A stretch of DNA of 64,000 nucleotides from JAGQPD01 sp020426865 (GCA_041399065.1 JAWKTN010000004.1:682001-746000), one strand, 5' to 3'. Numbered from the stretch's first letter, positions 36,711 to 46,407 are shown. Numbers and translations are program-made. Notes: a model not told the origin generated them from the letters alone.

Positions 36711-39024
36711 CCGCATTGCTGCCTGGCTTGTGGAAAAGCCACTGGTGATGGCCGCCATGATGGTCGTACTTTCGGCGACGGCCATTTGGGGGTACGCCTA
36801 TCCGTCCTCGCTTTGGCGATGGTGGCAGTCCGTCAAGATTAGCCTGGAGGATTCGTACCAAGCGGAGTCGGATTCCAGCGGCAACTCGGAAGAAGTGGGG
36901 ACAGACAGGGATGAGACACCTCCCAACGTCAATCCACTCAGTTTGTCAGGTGCTGATGCCGTGTTGGTTGTCGAATCCGACCGGTTCTTTACGGCCGAGG
37001 GCGCCCAGGCATTGCGGCACGTCGTGGCCGAGCTGGAAGCGTTGGACTTTGTGCGGAACGTGATGTGGATGGACCGCATCCCGGAACTCAACTTGTTCGG
37101 CCTGCCCGAGCCGCTCTTTCCGCGGACGGAAGCGTCCGCACAACGCTACGCGGATACTCGCGAGAAAGCCCGCCGCAATCCACTCATTCACGGACAACTT
37201 CTCTCGGCCGACGGCCGTACGACCCTGCTGCTGGTCTCGTTTGATATGCTCTTCATCAAAGACGACCAGACGTGCACGGCGGGATTGCGCCAGGCAGCTG
37301 CGGCCGCCGCCGCGAAGTTCCCGGAAGTGCCCATGAAGTTTTCGGTGACCGGGCGAGTTCCCATGTACGTGGCCGCGCGTCAAGCACACGAAGCAAACAA
37401 GATTCGCTATCAAATCATCGGGTACGGGATGGTTTTTTTGATGGCACTGTTCCTCTTTCGAGGGATCTCCGCCGTTTTGGTCGTGGCAATCGCACCCATT
37501 CTCGGTGTGTTCTGGACACTCGGCGTGATTCGCCTTTGGGATTTCCACGACAACCCCTTTAACGACGTGATCCTTCCCGTGCTCCTCAGCCTCGTCGGAC
37601 TGACCGATGGCGTGCATTTGATGGTACAGGTTCGTAAGCTGCGTTCCGCCGGCGCTTCGACCATGCAAGCGGTGCGCCAGGGCGTGCAGCAAGTCGGATT
37701 GGCCTGCGGCCTGACGTCGTTGACCACGGCGGTTGGATTCGGTTCGCTGTCGCTTGCCCATCATGAGGTCGTGCGAGATTTTGGCTGGTGCTGCGTCATT
37801 GGCGTGTTGTTAACGTTCCTTTCGGTGGTTACCAGTATCCCCTTGGCGTGCATGACACGCTTAGGACACTACGTCCAAGTCGGCCAAGAACGCAGCCTGA
37901 TCGACAAGTATCTCGGACAGATCAGCGGCCTGATCAATGTGGTACTGCGATATAGCCGGTTGATCAGCTACACCGCCGTCCTTTCGACGCTGCTGCTGGT
38001 CGTTGCGTCCCTGCAGCTTCGTCCCGATGAGCGAACAGCAAATTCGCTGCCCGATGGCTGCGAGCCGGCCGTGACGATGCGATACCTGGATCATGCGATG
38101 GGTGGGCTCGAATTCTCCTTCGTACGGATCCAGTGGCAACCGGCGGTGCAGTCCGATTCCCGCGAAGTGCTGGACGTTATTGAAAATGTCAATGAAGCGC
38201 TATTGGAAGAAGAGCTAATCGGTCATCCACTATCATTGAGCAATCTGCTGGCGACGCTGCCAGGCGATCGCCATGCATCGAATCGCATGGTCATGTTGGA
38301 ATTGTTGCCACCGCAGCTGAAGCGTGCTTTCTATACGCCAGAAACACGACAGGCTTCTGTTAGTTTTCGCGTGCAGGATTTGGGGATCGCTCGCTATGGT
38401 CCGGTCTTCCAGCGGATTGATCAGCGTTTGCAACAGATCATGCAGGACCATCCGGCGTTCACGTTGGATCTGGATGGACGTGCCGTGTGGCGATGGGAGA
38501 ACCTCTATCAGATCGTTGTCGATTTGGCCAAGAGTTTGGGTACGGCATCGGTGATCATCTTCGGTGTATTGGCAATCGTCTACCGATCGGCTCGGTTGGG
38601 CTTGATCGCCGTGGTCCCGAATGTCTTCCCGTTGGCACTGGCGGGAGCCTTCCTGTATGTCACGGGACAGGCATTGGAGATCGTAAGCGTCTTGTCCTTT
38701 ACCGTTTGTTTGGGAATCGCGGTAGACGACACCATCCATTTCCTTACAAGATTCCAGGACGAACAACGTCGGACGGACGATCGACAGGAGGCAATCCGTC
38801 GCGCGTTTACTGGCGTGGGAACGGCGTTGATCATGACCACGCTCGTCTTGTTGGCCGGGTTTGCGACGGTCGCCTACAGCGATTCGCGGGACCATCGCAT
38901 TTTCGCATCCATGGGAGCCATCACGATTGCCGCGGCGTTGTTTGCGGACTTGGTCTTCCTGCCAGCCCTGTTAGCCCGATTCGCCCCAAATTTGCCAGAA
39001 AGCGAACGAGGCATTGGCCAATAG
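36691..39024 (+). CDS. RND/MMPL-family transporter
   Basis: A 777-residue polytopic transporter of the RND superfamily, MMPL-like with a sterol-sensing-like first half. An N-terminal helix (PLVMAAMMVVLSATAIWGYAY) is followed by a long outside domain, a block of helices (MVFLMALFLFRGISAVLVVAIAPILGVFWTLGVI, VILPVLLSLVGLTDGVHLMVQVRKL), a second outside domain, and a second helix block ending SFTVCLGIAVDDTIHFLTRFQ. The D-D-T-I-H and G-L-T-D-G-V-H motifs supply the proton-relay acids. It starts inside the upstream fusion gene (20-bp overlap). The substrate could be lipid- or sterol-like, by family analogy only. Confidence 0.9.
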   Translation: MIARAFNRIAAWLVEKPLVMAAMMVVLSATAIWGYAYPSSLWRWWQSVKISLEDSYQAESDSSGNSEEVGTDRDETPPNVNPLSLSGADAVLVVESDRFFTAEGAQALRHVVAELEALDFVRNVMWMDRIPELNLFGLPEPLFPRTEASAQRYADTREKARRNPLIHGQLLSADGRTTLLLVSFDMLFIKDDQTCTAGLRQAAAAAAAKFPEVPMKFSVTGRVPMYVAARQAHEANKIRYQIIGYGMVFLMALFLFRGISAVLVVAIAPILGVFWTLGVIRLWDFHDNPFNDVILPVLLSLVGLTDGVHLMVQVRKLRSAGASTMQAVRQGVQQVGLACGLTSLTTAVGFGSLSLAHHEVVRDFGWCCVIGVLLTFLSVVTSIPLACMTRLGHYVQVGQERSLIDKYLGQISGLINVVLRYSRLISYTAVLSTLLLVVASLQLRPDERTANSLPDGCEPAVTMRYLDHAMGGLEFSFVRIQWQPAVQSDSREVLDVIENVNEALLEEELIGHPLSLSNLLATLPGDRHASNRMVMLELLPPQLKRAFYTPETRQASVSFRVQDLGIARYGPVFQRIDQRLQQIMQDHPAFTLDLDGRAVWRWENLYQIVVDLAKSLGTASVIIFGVLAIVYRSARLGLIAVVPNVFPLALAGAFLYVTGQALEIVSVLSFTVCLGIAVDDTIHFLTRFQDEQRRTDDRQEAIRRAFTGVGTALIMTTLVLLAGFATVAYSDSRDHRIFASMGAITIAAALFADLVFLPALLARFAPNLPESERGIGQ

Positions 39025-39172
39025 CGCCAAGCATTCCAAGGCTGTTGCGCACATTTCGAGTTCGACGAAGTGCCAAACGATCGTCCGCCGCGAGCGCACC
39101 GTGCCTTGCGGCGTCGCCGCGATGCGGTTGAAACAACGTGGCACTTTGGCAGAACGACCAAGGTTACAGGGC

Positions 39173-39253
39173 GCTATTGCCGTTGACGTCAGCTGGAACG
39201 ATATTGGATGTTACGACAACCCGGCAGCGCGTACCCCAAATATCGACAGCGTG
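39173..39253 (+). pseudogene. Degraded sulfatase N-terminal fragment
   Basis: In one frame the 27 codons from 39173 read as a sulfatase N-terminus: VDVSWNDIGCYDNPAARTPNIDSV compares with the family pattern D-D-x-G/S-W-x-D-x-G-C-Y-G-x-x-x-x-x-T-P-N-I-D-x-L. The first metal-binding Asp pair is reduced to V-D. No C-x-P-S-R active-site motif follows in any frame that I can read. I interpret it as the remains of a sulfatase gene; planctomycetes carry many of these. Confidence 0.5.
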
Positions 39254-39460
39254 ACCGGCCAGCGGATCCAGGGAGACCGAGTCATGGGAAGCCCCCCCGG
39301 CACCGACCGCCACGCCGATCGGATCAACGCGGCGGGACCGCGATAGCGCCCTAAGCCTCGGGACCGCCCCAGCGTACTGCGCCCCTTGAATACCTCGAAC
39401 CACATAGTATTGCAAGCAATTCTTGCTCTGCGAGTTTTCTCGTGGAATTAGCAAGATTTT

Positions 39461-39488
39461 TGCGCCTGGCCGATGTACTTGCTATGAT
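39461..39488 (+). promoter_or_regulatory. Weak candidate promoter for the Hint-domain gene
   Basis: TTGCGC (39461-39466), 16 bp, TATGAT (39483-39488), about 60 bp upstream of the ATG at 39551. A GAGGT lies four bases before the ATG. Confidence 0.35.
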
Positions 39489-39550
39489 CGAAATACTTTT
39501 CGAGCGGAACGAATCGTAACTTTTGAGTCGGAACCGACAGCGAGGTAAGT

Positions 39551-41395
39551 ATGGCCAGGATGAAACAGTCTCAAAATTCAAACGTCGTTTGTGTAGCGTG
39601 CGCGATCAGTGTCGTTTTCTTGTTCGGCCACTCAGTTTGGTCGGCGCCACCAAAAGCTTCTGGCACGAGCTATACCGGGGACGCAGCTGATACGCTGGTT
39701 TCCGAAGCGCTCCAGCGAGAAGTCTACGGCTTGCAAGTGGAGCGGAATGAATTGCTGCAAGGGGCGCTGGAGAAGGACGCAGATCACCAGGCGGCCCGAT
39801 GGCATTTGGGGCAAGTGCAAAGCACCAGTGGTTCTTGGGAGGATTTCGCCAAATTTGCCCAGGCCACGCGCGACGACAAACTCTTGAACGAATACCGCGC
39901 GCTGCGCGACAAAACCACCGACGACGCAGCGGGCAATCTCGCGCTGGCACAGTGGTGTGGCGACCATGGACTGACGGACCGCCAGCAAGCTCATTTGCAT
40001 CATGTGCTGGATTTTGATTCCGAACACGTTGGGGCGCGGACGGCTCTAGGATATCGTCGCGTTGGGATGCGCTGGCTACACGCGGATGAAATCACCGATT
40101 TGACCGAACAGCGGAGCGCTTCGTTAGCCGCGATCAACAAATGGCAGCCAACGATGCAGCAATTGGCGAATGACATTGTCTCGCGTGATCGACGGCGTGC
40201 GCTCATGGCAGCTCGAGAGCTGGATGCCATCGATGAATTGGACGCGATCCCCGCGATGGAATGGGTATTGATTCCGACGTCGGCGGACGCGGCAATATTG
40301 GCGATCAGTGCCATTGCGGAATTCCCTGAACAACAGGCCACGATGGCCCTGGCACGACAAGCTGTTTATGCGCCGTGGGCGAACGTACGATATCAGGCCA
40401 TTGGCAAATTAAAAGAACGACCAATGGAGTCATACGTTCCCGATCTGTTGGCAACGATGGTATCGGAAACCGAGACGTCTGCCTCCATTGTTCGCGGCCG
40501 AGGACGACGGTTGTTATGCCGGCACGTCGTGATGCAAGAAAGTCAAGATACGCGACAGATGTTGATATTCGATACGCTGTATCGCGGCGATCCCGCGGGC
40601 AACCGCAGCGTAACGAATCGGCTCTCCATCGCCGATGCACAGGCAAACCGGCGAGATTTGGAAGCGACTCGCCGCCAATGGAACGAGATTGCCAGCGAAT
40701 TGAACAGCCGTATTACAGAAGTGCTGTGTGGAGTTAGTGGCGAGAAGCACACTTCTGAGCCACAGGTCTGGTGGGATTGGTGGAATGAGAGCAACGAAGT
40801 GTCGTACTCTGGTGAAAAGCCAATTCGCTATGTATCGTTTAGCCGCGAAGTGTATGTGCCGGACCCAACCCAGTCAGGCATCAGCGGCACGAGTGCACCG
40901 TTTTCCGCTTCCGCGACAGCGGCAACACGAGCGTCGTATCGGATGGACTGCCTGGCGGCAGGAACGACCGTTTGGACGGACCGTGGCCCGTTGGCCATTG
41001 AGAAGGTCGAGTCTGGCGACTTGGTATTGTCACAGAATCCAGCGTCCGGCGAGTTAGCGTACAAACCGGTTATCCGACCGACAGTCCGTCCGGTTGGCCC
41101 GATCGTTCGCATCCAATTGCCGACGAGGTGGATTGACGTCAGTGGCGGGCATGCGTTCTGGGTTTCGGGAAGTGGTTGGGAGAAGGCCCGCCAGTTGCGA
41201 TCGGGACAGTTGCTTCACGGTGTTTACGGAGCCGTACCGGTTAGCCGCATCGAAGCCGCATCGGACGACATTACGTACAACCTGATCGTTGCCGATTTCC
41301 ACACGTTCTTTGCTGGAGAGGATCGCGTACTGTGTCACGATAACACCGTGCACCAATACTGTGATAATTCAGTGCCTGGCTTAAGCATGCAGTGA
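39551..41395 (+). CDS. Secreted TPR/HEAT protein ending in a Hint (pretoxin-type) domain
   Basis: A 614-residue exported protein. The signal peptide core is VVCVACAISVVFLFGHSVWS. Residues about 40-430 repeat the design of the protein at 2012: NLALAQWCGDHGL, QAHLHHVLDFDSEHVGARTALGY, HEAT-type helices (230-330) and a closing VWWDWW (about 410). Residues about 470-600 form a Hint domain: it begins with catalytic Cys in MDCLAAGTTVWTDRGPLAIEKVESGD, has SGGHAFWVSGSGW as the block-B histidine region, and ends YNLIVADFHTFFAGEDRVLCHDNT. Only about 12 residues follow, so no toxin domain is attached. Hint domains self-cleave or release C-terminal effectors; here the point of cleavage is open. Confidence 0.87.
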   Translation: MARMKQSQNSNVVCVACAISVVFLFGHSVWSAPPKASGTSYTGDAADTLVSEALQREVYGLQVERNELLQGALEKDADHQAARWHLGQVQSTSGSWEDFAKFAQATRDDKLLNEYRALRDKTTDDAAGNLALAQWCGDHGLTDRQQAHLHHVLDFDSEHVGARTALGYRRVGMRWLHADEITDLTEQRSASLAAINKWQPTMQQLANDIVSRDRRRALMAARELDAIDELDAIPAMEWVLIPTSADAAILAISAIAEFPEQQATMALARQAVYAPWANVRYQAIGKLKERPMESYVPDLLATMVSETETSASIVRGRGRRLLCRHVVMQESQDTRQMLIFDTLYRGDPAGNRSVTNRLSIADAQANRRDLEATRRQWNEIASELNSRITEVLCGVSGEKHTSEPQVWWDWWNESNEVSYSGEKPIRYVSFSREVYVPDPTQSGISGTSAPFSASATAATRASYRMDCLAAGTTVWTDRGPLAIEKVESGDLVLSQNPASGELAYKPVIRPTVRPVGPIVRIQLPTRWIDVSGGHAFWVSGSGWEKARQLRSGQLLHGVYGAVPVSRIEAASDDITYNLIVADFHTFFAGEDRVLCHDNTVHQYCDNSVPGLSMQ

Positions 41396-41409
41396 GTTCG
41401 TCGCTCGAA

Positions 41410-42927
41410 CTATTGCAGATTCAGGTCGTGCAGATTAGCGGAATGTTGCACGTCGATACCGCGACGGTTGGTAATCGCTCGCCATTGCTGGGCCGCGTGA
41501 TCCAGCGCCTGCTGTGGTGACGCATCGCCTCTTACCGCGGCACGTACGGCGTGGTCGAGTGCCATCATGTACTCGTCTTGCCCGGGTAACCGGAGTTGGC
41601 TCAAGGCGGTTCCCCGCGCGAGGTTTTGCTGCAGTAGTTGCACATATTTTCGGCCGAGGCTGCGTTCCGATTCGCTGCCGATCCAACGGTAGGCAATGTC
41701 GACCTGTCCCGAATTGACGGGGGCCAGGTTTGATGAGCCGGCGGACACGTCATTAATCCATTGCGGATCGGTAAGCAATCGGAGACAATTCCATGCACCT
41801 CGCACATCTTTCGTCGAGGTCAAAACGGATCCCACGCGTCCCTCGGTAGCAAGTACGGGAACTTGTTTCGAATCGTCGTTTTGACGATCTTCCCATTGCT
41901 GATCCACAGGATCATACATCTGCGAGCTGCCCGGCAATCGCATTAAGTCGACTGCTACCGTTCCTGAATTGCTCGCGTTGGCAAACATGTGCGGCCAGGT
42001 GATGGCGGAGTCGGCCTTTCCGGTGCGAACCATCTGCCATGCCGCGGCCGGGGTGATGTCGGTGGCATTTGCCGGTCCGAACTTCGCATCAGCAACGATT
42101 TCTTCCAGCGCCCGCACGAAGGGAGGTGTCTGAATCAATGGATCCATTGACTGTGTCTTGAACATGGCGGAGTAATGATCCCGATGCAATGCGTACGCGG
42201 CCGCACGCGCGACCAGTAACCGCCCGGCCCAACCCTCGGCGAGTGGCTGAACGAACCGTACCGATTGCTCGCGATCGACCGATTCGACGCCTTCGACCGA
42301 TCGCCCGATGGTACTTTGCACTTGCCCCCAAGTGCTGGCGTCCGCCAGTGACTTGTCGAATCGATCCGGATGATAAGCGAACAGGAATTGCGGTGATCCG
42401 AAATGCAACGCCATCGAATGATCTGCCCATTGGACCTCGCGCTCCGTTAGTTGGGCGAACGGAGTGTGACCAGCATCGGTCTTGCGCGGTTGAGCCCATT
42501 GCGGGGCCTGGCGGATCCAACCGGCCACTGCGAGTGCCCCCATCAGCCGCGGCGGAAAGATAAGCACATCTCCCTCTATCGTCCCCTGGACGCTTTCCGG
42601 ATCACCGATCACGGTAGACGCGAGCTTTTCAAGTAGTTCGGTCTCGGCGATTTGTTTGACCTCGATCGCGACCGACGTCCGCCCCTGCCATTCCCGTTGG
42701 ATGTTCGTCGCCAACAGTTCGTCGTCCACGACCCAAACGCGAATGGCCTCGTTGCCACTGGGTAAGTCGGCGTCTTGTGAAATTGAGCCGCCCCTGTCCC
42801 CGTTGTCGAGGTCGTCGTTGTTCGTCGAGGGCTCACAGCCGCCGAATAAGAAGAGCAGAAAACAAGCCACGCACCACCATCGTCGGTACGATTGTCGCCG
42901 GCATTTTGCAGCAAGCCAAAAATTCAT
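41410..42927 (-). CDS. Extracellular solute-binding lipoprotein
   Basis: About 505 residues. The ATG at 42927 gives a lipoprotein signal peptide (basic RRQSYRRW, core WCVACFLLFLFGG, lipobox cysteine before EPSTNND). The rest has the bilobed pattern of ABC solute-binding proteins: an early VDDELLATNIQREWQGRTSVAIEV, DVLIFPPRLMGALAVAGWIRQ, ITPAAAWQMVRTGKADSAITWPHMF and the C-terminal helical region. The N-terminal linker is acidic and Asp/Gly-rich. No permease or ATPase is adjacent; the partner transporter must be elsewhere. It is convergent with the Hint-domain gene (14 bp apart). The ligand is unknown. Confidence 0.8.
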   Translation of the reverse strand: MNFWLAAKCRRQSYRRWWCVACFLLFLFGGCEPSTNNDDLDNGDRGGSISQDADLPSGNEAIRVWVVDDELLATNIQREWQGRTSVAIEVKQIAETELLEKLASTVIGDPESVQGTIEGDVLIFPPRLMGALAVAGWIRQAPQWAQPRKTDAGHTPFAQLTEREVQWADHSMALHFGSPQFLFAYHPDRFDKSLADASTWGQVQSTIGRSVEGVESVDREQSVRFVQPLAEGWAGRLLVARAAAYALHRDHYSAMFKTQSMDPLIQTPPFVRALEEIVADAKFGPANATDITPAAAWQMVRTGKADSAITWPHMFANASNSGTVAVDLMRLPGSSQMYDPVDQQWEDRQNDDSKQVPVLATEGRVGSVLTSTKDVRGAWNCLRLLTDPQWINDVSAGSSNLAPVNSGQVDIAYRWIGSESERSLGRKYVQLLQQNLARGTALSQLRLPGQDEYMMALDHAVRAAVRGDASPQQALDHAAQQWRAITNRRGIDVQHSANLHDLNLQ

Positions 42928-43107
42928 GTCCAAGTTCACCGCCAATGTTGGCATAGGGGGCTCGTAACTATCGAGGGTTCACTTACACTATCTAACACGA
43001 CAGGACCCGGGCTCGATAGTGCGGGTTGCCGATCATCATATGGATTTTGCCGGTTTCAGGTTCTCGGGATCTCAGAATCACTGGCATCCGCCACGAGGAT
43101 TTTAGAC

Positions 43108-44634
43108 ATGAGTGTTTTTCTCGGGATCGATATTGGTACGTCGGGTACGAAGACTTTGGCGATCGACAGCAGCGGCAAGATCCTCTCCGATGCGTCGGCT
43201 TCCTATCCGGCGTATCATCCGCAACCACTTTGGAGTGAACAGGATCCAGAGGACTGGTGGAATGCTACCGTAAAAACGGTGCGGAGTGCCATCAAGTCGG
43301 CAAAGCTAAGACCTGCCGATGTGCGTGCGATCGGCCTGTCTGGGCAAATGCATGGTAGTGTCTTCTTGGATAAGAAGAATCGCGTAATTCGCCGGGCGTT
43401 GCTCTGGAACGATCAACGCACGGCTGCCGAATGTGAAGAGATTGAGCAGCGAGCCGGAGGGCGAAAGGCGCTGATCAAAATGGTTGCCAACCCGGCATTG
43501 ACCGGCTTTACCGCCCCCAAAATCCTTTGGCTCCGAAATCACGAACCGCGCAATTTCGACAAGCTCGCGAAGGTATTGCTACCCAAAGATGATGTCCGAC
43601 GCCGACTGACCGGTGAATATGCCACGGAGGTGAGCGACGCCAGCGGGATGCTGTTACTCGACGTTGCCAAACGAGATTGGTCGACCAAGTTGCTCGGAAA
43701 ATTGGAATTGGATCGCGAGCTGTTTGCGACATGTTACGAGTCGGAAGACGTGACCGGTAATTTGACCGCGGAAGCGGCCAAACAACTGGGACTGACGACC
43801 GACTGTGTCGTTGTGGGTGGTGCGGGCGATTGTGCTGCCAACGGCATTGGCACAGGGATCGTGCGAAGTGGAGCATTGTCGGCGTCCATCGGTACGTCGG
43901 GCGTGATGTTTGTCCACAGCGACGAGGTCCAAATTGATCCCGCTGGCCGGCTGCATACGTTTTGCCATGCCGTTCGCGGCAAATGGCACTTGATGGGAGT
44001 CAGCCTGGCCGCCGGTGGTTCGCTCGAATGGTTCGTCCAGCAATTGTGCCCCGAGTTGGTTGCCATGCAAAAAAAACGAGATCCATACGCGGCGCTCAAT
44101 GCCGAAGCCAGCGCCGTGGCAGCGGGCAGCGAAGGACTGTTCTTCTTGCCATACCTGGCTGGCGAACGCACTCCGCATGCCGATCCACTCGCCCGCGGAT
44201 CATTTGTTGGCCTCACCCTCAAACATGGACGAGGTCATTGTGTGCGCTCGATCATGGAAGGAGTCTGCTACGCACTGCGAGACAGCCTGGAAATCATGAA
44301 AGAACTTCACGTGCCCGTAAAGCAGATCCGGGTGTCTGGCGGTGGAGCGAAGAGTCCTTTCTGGCGCCAGCTGCAGGCCGATATTTTCGGTCAAGCGGTG
44401 TCGACGATTAACACCGAGCAAGGTCCGGCGTTGGGAGTTGCGTTACTGGCCGCGGTCGGAGCAGGGGAATATAAGGATATCGTCGAAGCATGCAAGGCAA
44501 CAATCCACACGGTGGAGACGAACAACGTTACGCGAACCGCGAAACAGTTTTATGACCGGGCATTCCCGGAATACCAACAACTGTATCGTTCCCTTAAGGA
44601 TGATTTTGTCCGTATCAATCGGCTGCAGTCGTGA
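43108..44634 (+). CDS. xylB: Xylulokinase
   Basis: A 508-residue FGGY-family kinase that phosphorylates D-xylulose for the pentose phosphate pathway. It begins VFLGIDIGTSGTKTLAID with the phosphate-binding loop. The substrate-binding part includes IGLSGQMHGSVFLDKKNRVIRRALLWNDQRT, diagnostic for xylulokinase. The second domain has the FGGY motifs GAGDCAANGIGTGIV, FFLPYLAGERTPHADPLARGSFVGL and VSGGGAKSPFWRQLQADIFG. I start at the ATG at 43108, which fits the family and has GAGGA nine bases before; the frame is open to 42892. Placed near the arabinofuranosidase, it fits plant-pentose use. Confidence 0.94.
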   Translation: MSVFLGIDIGTSGTKTLAIDSSGKILSDASASYPAYHPQPLWSEQDPEDWWNATVKTVRSAIKSAKLRPADVRAIGLSGQMHGSVFLDKKNRVIRRALLWNDQRTAAECEEIEQRAGGRKALIKMVANPALTGFTAPKILWLRNHEPRNFDKLAKVLLPKDDVRRRLTGEYATEVSDASGMLLLDVAKRDWSTKLLGKLELDRELFATCYESEDVTGNLTAEAAKQLGLTTDCVVVGGAGDCAANGIGTGIVRSGALSASIGTSGVMFVHSDEVQIDPAGRLHTFCHAVRGKWHLMGVSLAAGGSLEWFVQQLCPELVAMQKKRDPYAALNAEASAVAAGSEGLFFLPYLAGERTPHADPLARGSFVGLTLKHGRGHCVRSIMEGVCYALRDSLEIMKELHVPVKQIRVSGGGAKSPFWRQLQADIFGQAVSTINTEQGPALGVALLAAVGAGEYKDIVEACKATIHTVETNNVTRTAKQFYDRAFPEYQQLYRSLKDDFVRINRLQS

Positions 44635-44659
44635 CTCGTTCGATCCGTTTCATCGGCAA

Positions 44660-46243
44660 GTGAATTCATTAACCGCCATTTCGCCCCATCCTTCGTTCAG
44701 CATCGCCGCCGGCGGCGAGTTGCTGTTGATGCTGATGCTGTGCTTCGTGTATGCCGGTGGAGCGGTGCCGGCAGTGAACGAAGCCCATTACGTAGCCAAG
44801 GCCAAACACTATTGGCAACCTGAGTGGGGAGACAAGGATTTCTTCCTGGAATCGGCCGATGCTCACGTAGCTTTCTATTGGTCGATCGGATGGCTTACCA
44901 AGTATGTGTCGCTGACAACGACAACTTGGATCGGACGGCTGGCGGCGTGGTCGCTGATCGTGACAGGGTGGTTCCGGTTGACCCGCAGCATGTTGCCGCA
45001 ATGGGGGACGTCGTTGTTGACGTTGGCGCTCACGATCTGCGGTTGGCACTATGCTCATATGGCTGGCGAATGGGTTGTCGGGGGGATCGAAGGGAAGTCG
45101 CTGGCCTATGGTCTGGTCTTCTGGGGGTTGGCCGCGTTGGCTCGTAACCAATGGCGTTGGACATGGATCTTATTTGGTGGCGCTTCGGCCTTTCATGTAC
45201 TTGTGGGTGGTTGGTGCGTGATTCTAGCTGGGTTGGTCTGGCTAAGTCTGCCACTGCAACAACGTCCTTCGATCCGAAGCATGTTGCCAGCATTGGTGAT
45301 CGGGTTCGTGATTTCGCTTCTGGGACTCCTCCCGGCCCTGGCACTCAATCGCGATGTCGACACCAGTGTGGCCCGAGAGGCAAATCACATTTACGCCTTC
45401 TTGCGGTTGCCTCACCATTTGTTGTTTCACCGGTTTCAGACACAATTCGTTACAAGACATCTGGCGTTATTTCTCGGATTATCGATCGTGGGATTGCTGA
45501 CGGTCCACCGCAACGCCTCGTTGTCGCGCGTGGTCCGCTTCGCCATCGCGGCCGGTAGTGTGGCTGGTGTGGGAGCGATCCTGGACCTAGCCCTGTTGTC
45601 GTCCCCCGAAACCGCTGCCAGTCTGTTGCGTTATTATTGGTTTCGCCTATCCGATGCGATGCTGCCCGTGGCTGTCGCACTGGCGATCGTATGGTTAACA
45701 CTGAACTGGTCCGAGCGCTCGTCAGTGGCTCAATGGGGCATCGTGCTGATGATGGGAGTGGCCGTATTGGGAATTGGCGATGTGGCGCGATTGCGCATGC
45801 AAGATCGGCGGCCAGCGGCGGACGCTCAACGCATGCCCGTCGATCCACAATTTCCCGAACAAGCGTGGTTAAAGTATGGCGATTGGCGGGCAGCATGTGC
45901 GTGGATTGCAGCCCAGACTCCACCCCATGCGAATTTCCTTACCCCGGCGACTCCGCAGACATTCAAATGGTATACGGGACGGAGCGAAGTATTTAATCAC
46001 AAGGACATTCCGCAAGATGCTGCCGGAATTGTCGAATGGAACCGTCGACGCCTAAGGTATAATGAACTAGATTTGTATGACGATGAAGAAATCAATCTGG
46101 AACGCCTGCGGGCTTTCTGCCGCTACTATGTGGTGGATTACGTGATTGTCGATCGGTCTCGTGCCGTTCTCGACCTGCCATTCCCCGTGGTTTATGAAAA
46201 TGATTCCTATCGAATTCTGTGGATTCCACCTGCAGAACCATAG
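44660..46243 (+). CDS. Polytopic membrane protein with C-terminal soluble domain (DUF6798-like)
   Basis: About 527 residues. Roughly ten to eleven hydrophobic helices (from ELLLMLMLCFVYAGGAVP to QWGIVLMMGVAVLGIGDV) are followed by a soluble domain of about 130 residues. That domain has WRAACAWIAAQTPPHANFLTPATPQTFKWYTGRSEVFNHKDIPQDAAGIVEWNRR, a layout like planctomycete DUF6798 proteins that resemble GT-C glycosyltransferases. A conserved acidic residue early outside (PAVNEAHYVAKAKHYW) fits the GT-C D/E position. I place the start at the GTG at 44660; the frame continues upstream inside xylulokinase. Glycosyltransfer from a lipid donor is an inference. Confidence 0.7.
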   Translation: MNSLTAISPHPSFSIAAGGELLLMLMLCFVYAGGAVPAVNEAHYVAKAKHYWQPEWGDKDFFLESADAHVAFYWSIGWLTKYVSLTTTTWIGRLAAWSLIVTGWFRLTRSMLPQWGTSLLTLALTICGWHYAHMAGEWVVGGIEGKSLAYGLVFWGLAALARNQWRWTWILFGGASAFHVLVGGWCVILAGLVWLSLPLQQRPSIRSMLPALVIGFVISLLGLLPALALNRDVDTSVAREANHIYAFLRLPHHLLFHRFQTQFVTRHLALFLGLSIVGLLTVHRNASLSRVVRFAIAAGSVAGVGAILDLALLSSPETAASLLRYYWFRLSDAMLPVAVALAIVWLTLNWSERSSVAQWGIVLMMGVAVLGIGDVARLRMQDRRPAADAQRMPVDPQFPEQAWLKYGDWRAACAWIAAQTPPHANFLTPATPQTFKWYTGRSEVFNHKDIPQDAAGIVEWNRRRLRYNELDLYDDEEINLERLRAFCRYYVVDYVIVDRSRAVLDLPFPVVYENDSYRILWIPPAEP

Positions 46244-46306
46244 AGAATTCGAATTGACCAACTGGTAGTCACTGCCCGATTTCGCATCGCCGTAACGCCG
46301 AATGAT

Positions 46307-46397
46307 GGCTGGGACAGTTGGGAGACACTACGGCTGGGACAGCCCGGAGATACTACGGCTGAGACAGTTGGGAGACACTACGGCTGGGACAGCCGAG
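46307..46397. repeat. 25-bp tandem repeat, 3.6 copies
   Basis: Units begin at 46307, 46332, 46357 and 46382. Units 1 and 3 share GGGAGACACTAC; units 2 and 4 carry CAGCC in the same place, so the higher-order period is 50 bp. The last copy is cut 10 bp before the Nudix start codon. Confidence 0.85.
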
Positions 46398-46407
46398 TAC
46401 CAGTAAG

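Larger units (their letters stand above)
39025..39550. other. Intergenic stretch with sulfatase remnant
   Basis: 526 bp without an intact gene. It holds a short sulfatase-like fragment (39173-39253, listed separately) inside a 110-codon frame that otherwise has no family similarity that I recognise, and a weak promoter for the Hint-domain gene. Confidence 0.5.

Noticed and set aside
39014..39346. A complete 110-codon gene
   Set aside because: Only codons 54-80 resemble a known family (sulfatase); the remainder looks like random translation, so I list a remnant only.
39551..41395. Intein inserted in a host protein
   Set aside because: The Hint domain is at the C-terminal end and no continuing host domain follows, so it is not an intein.
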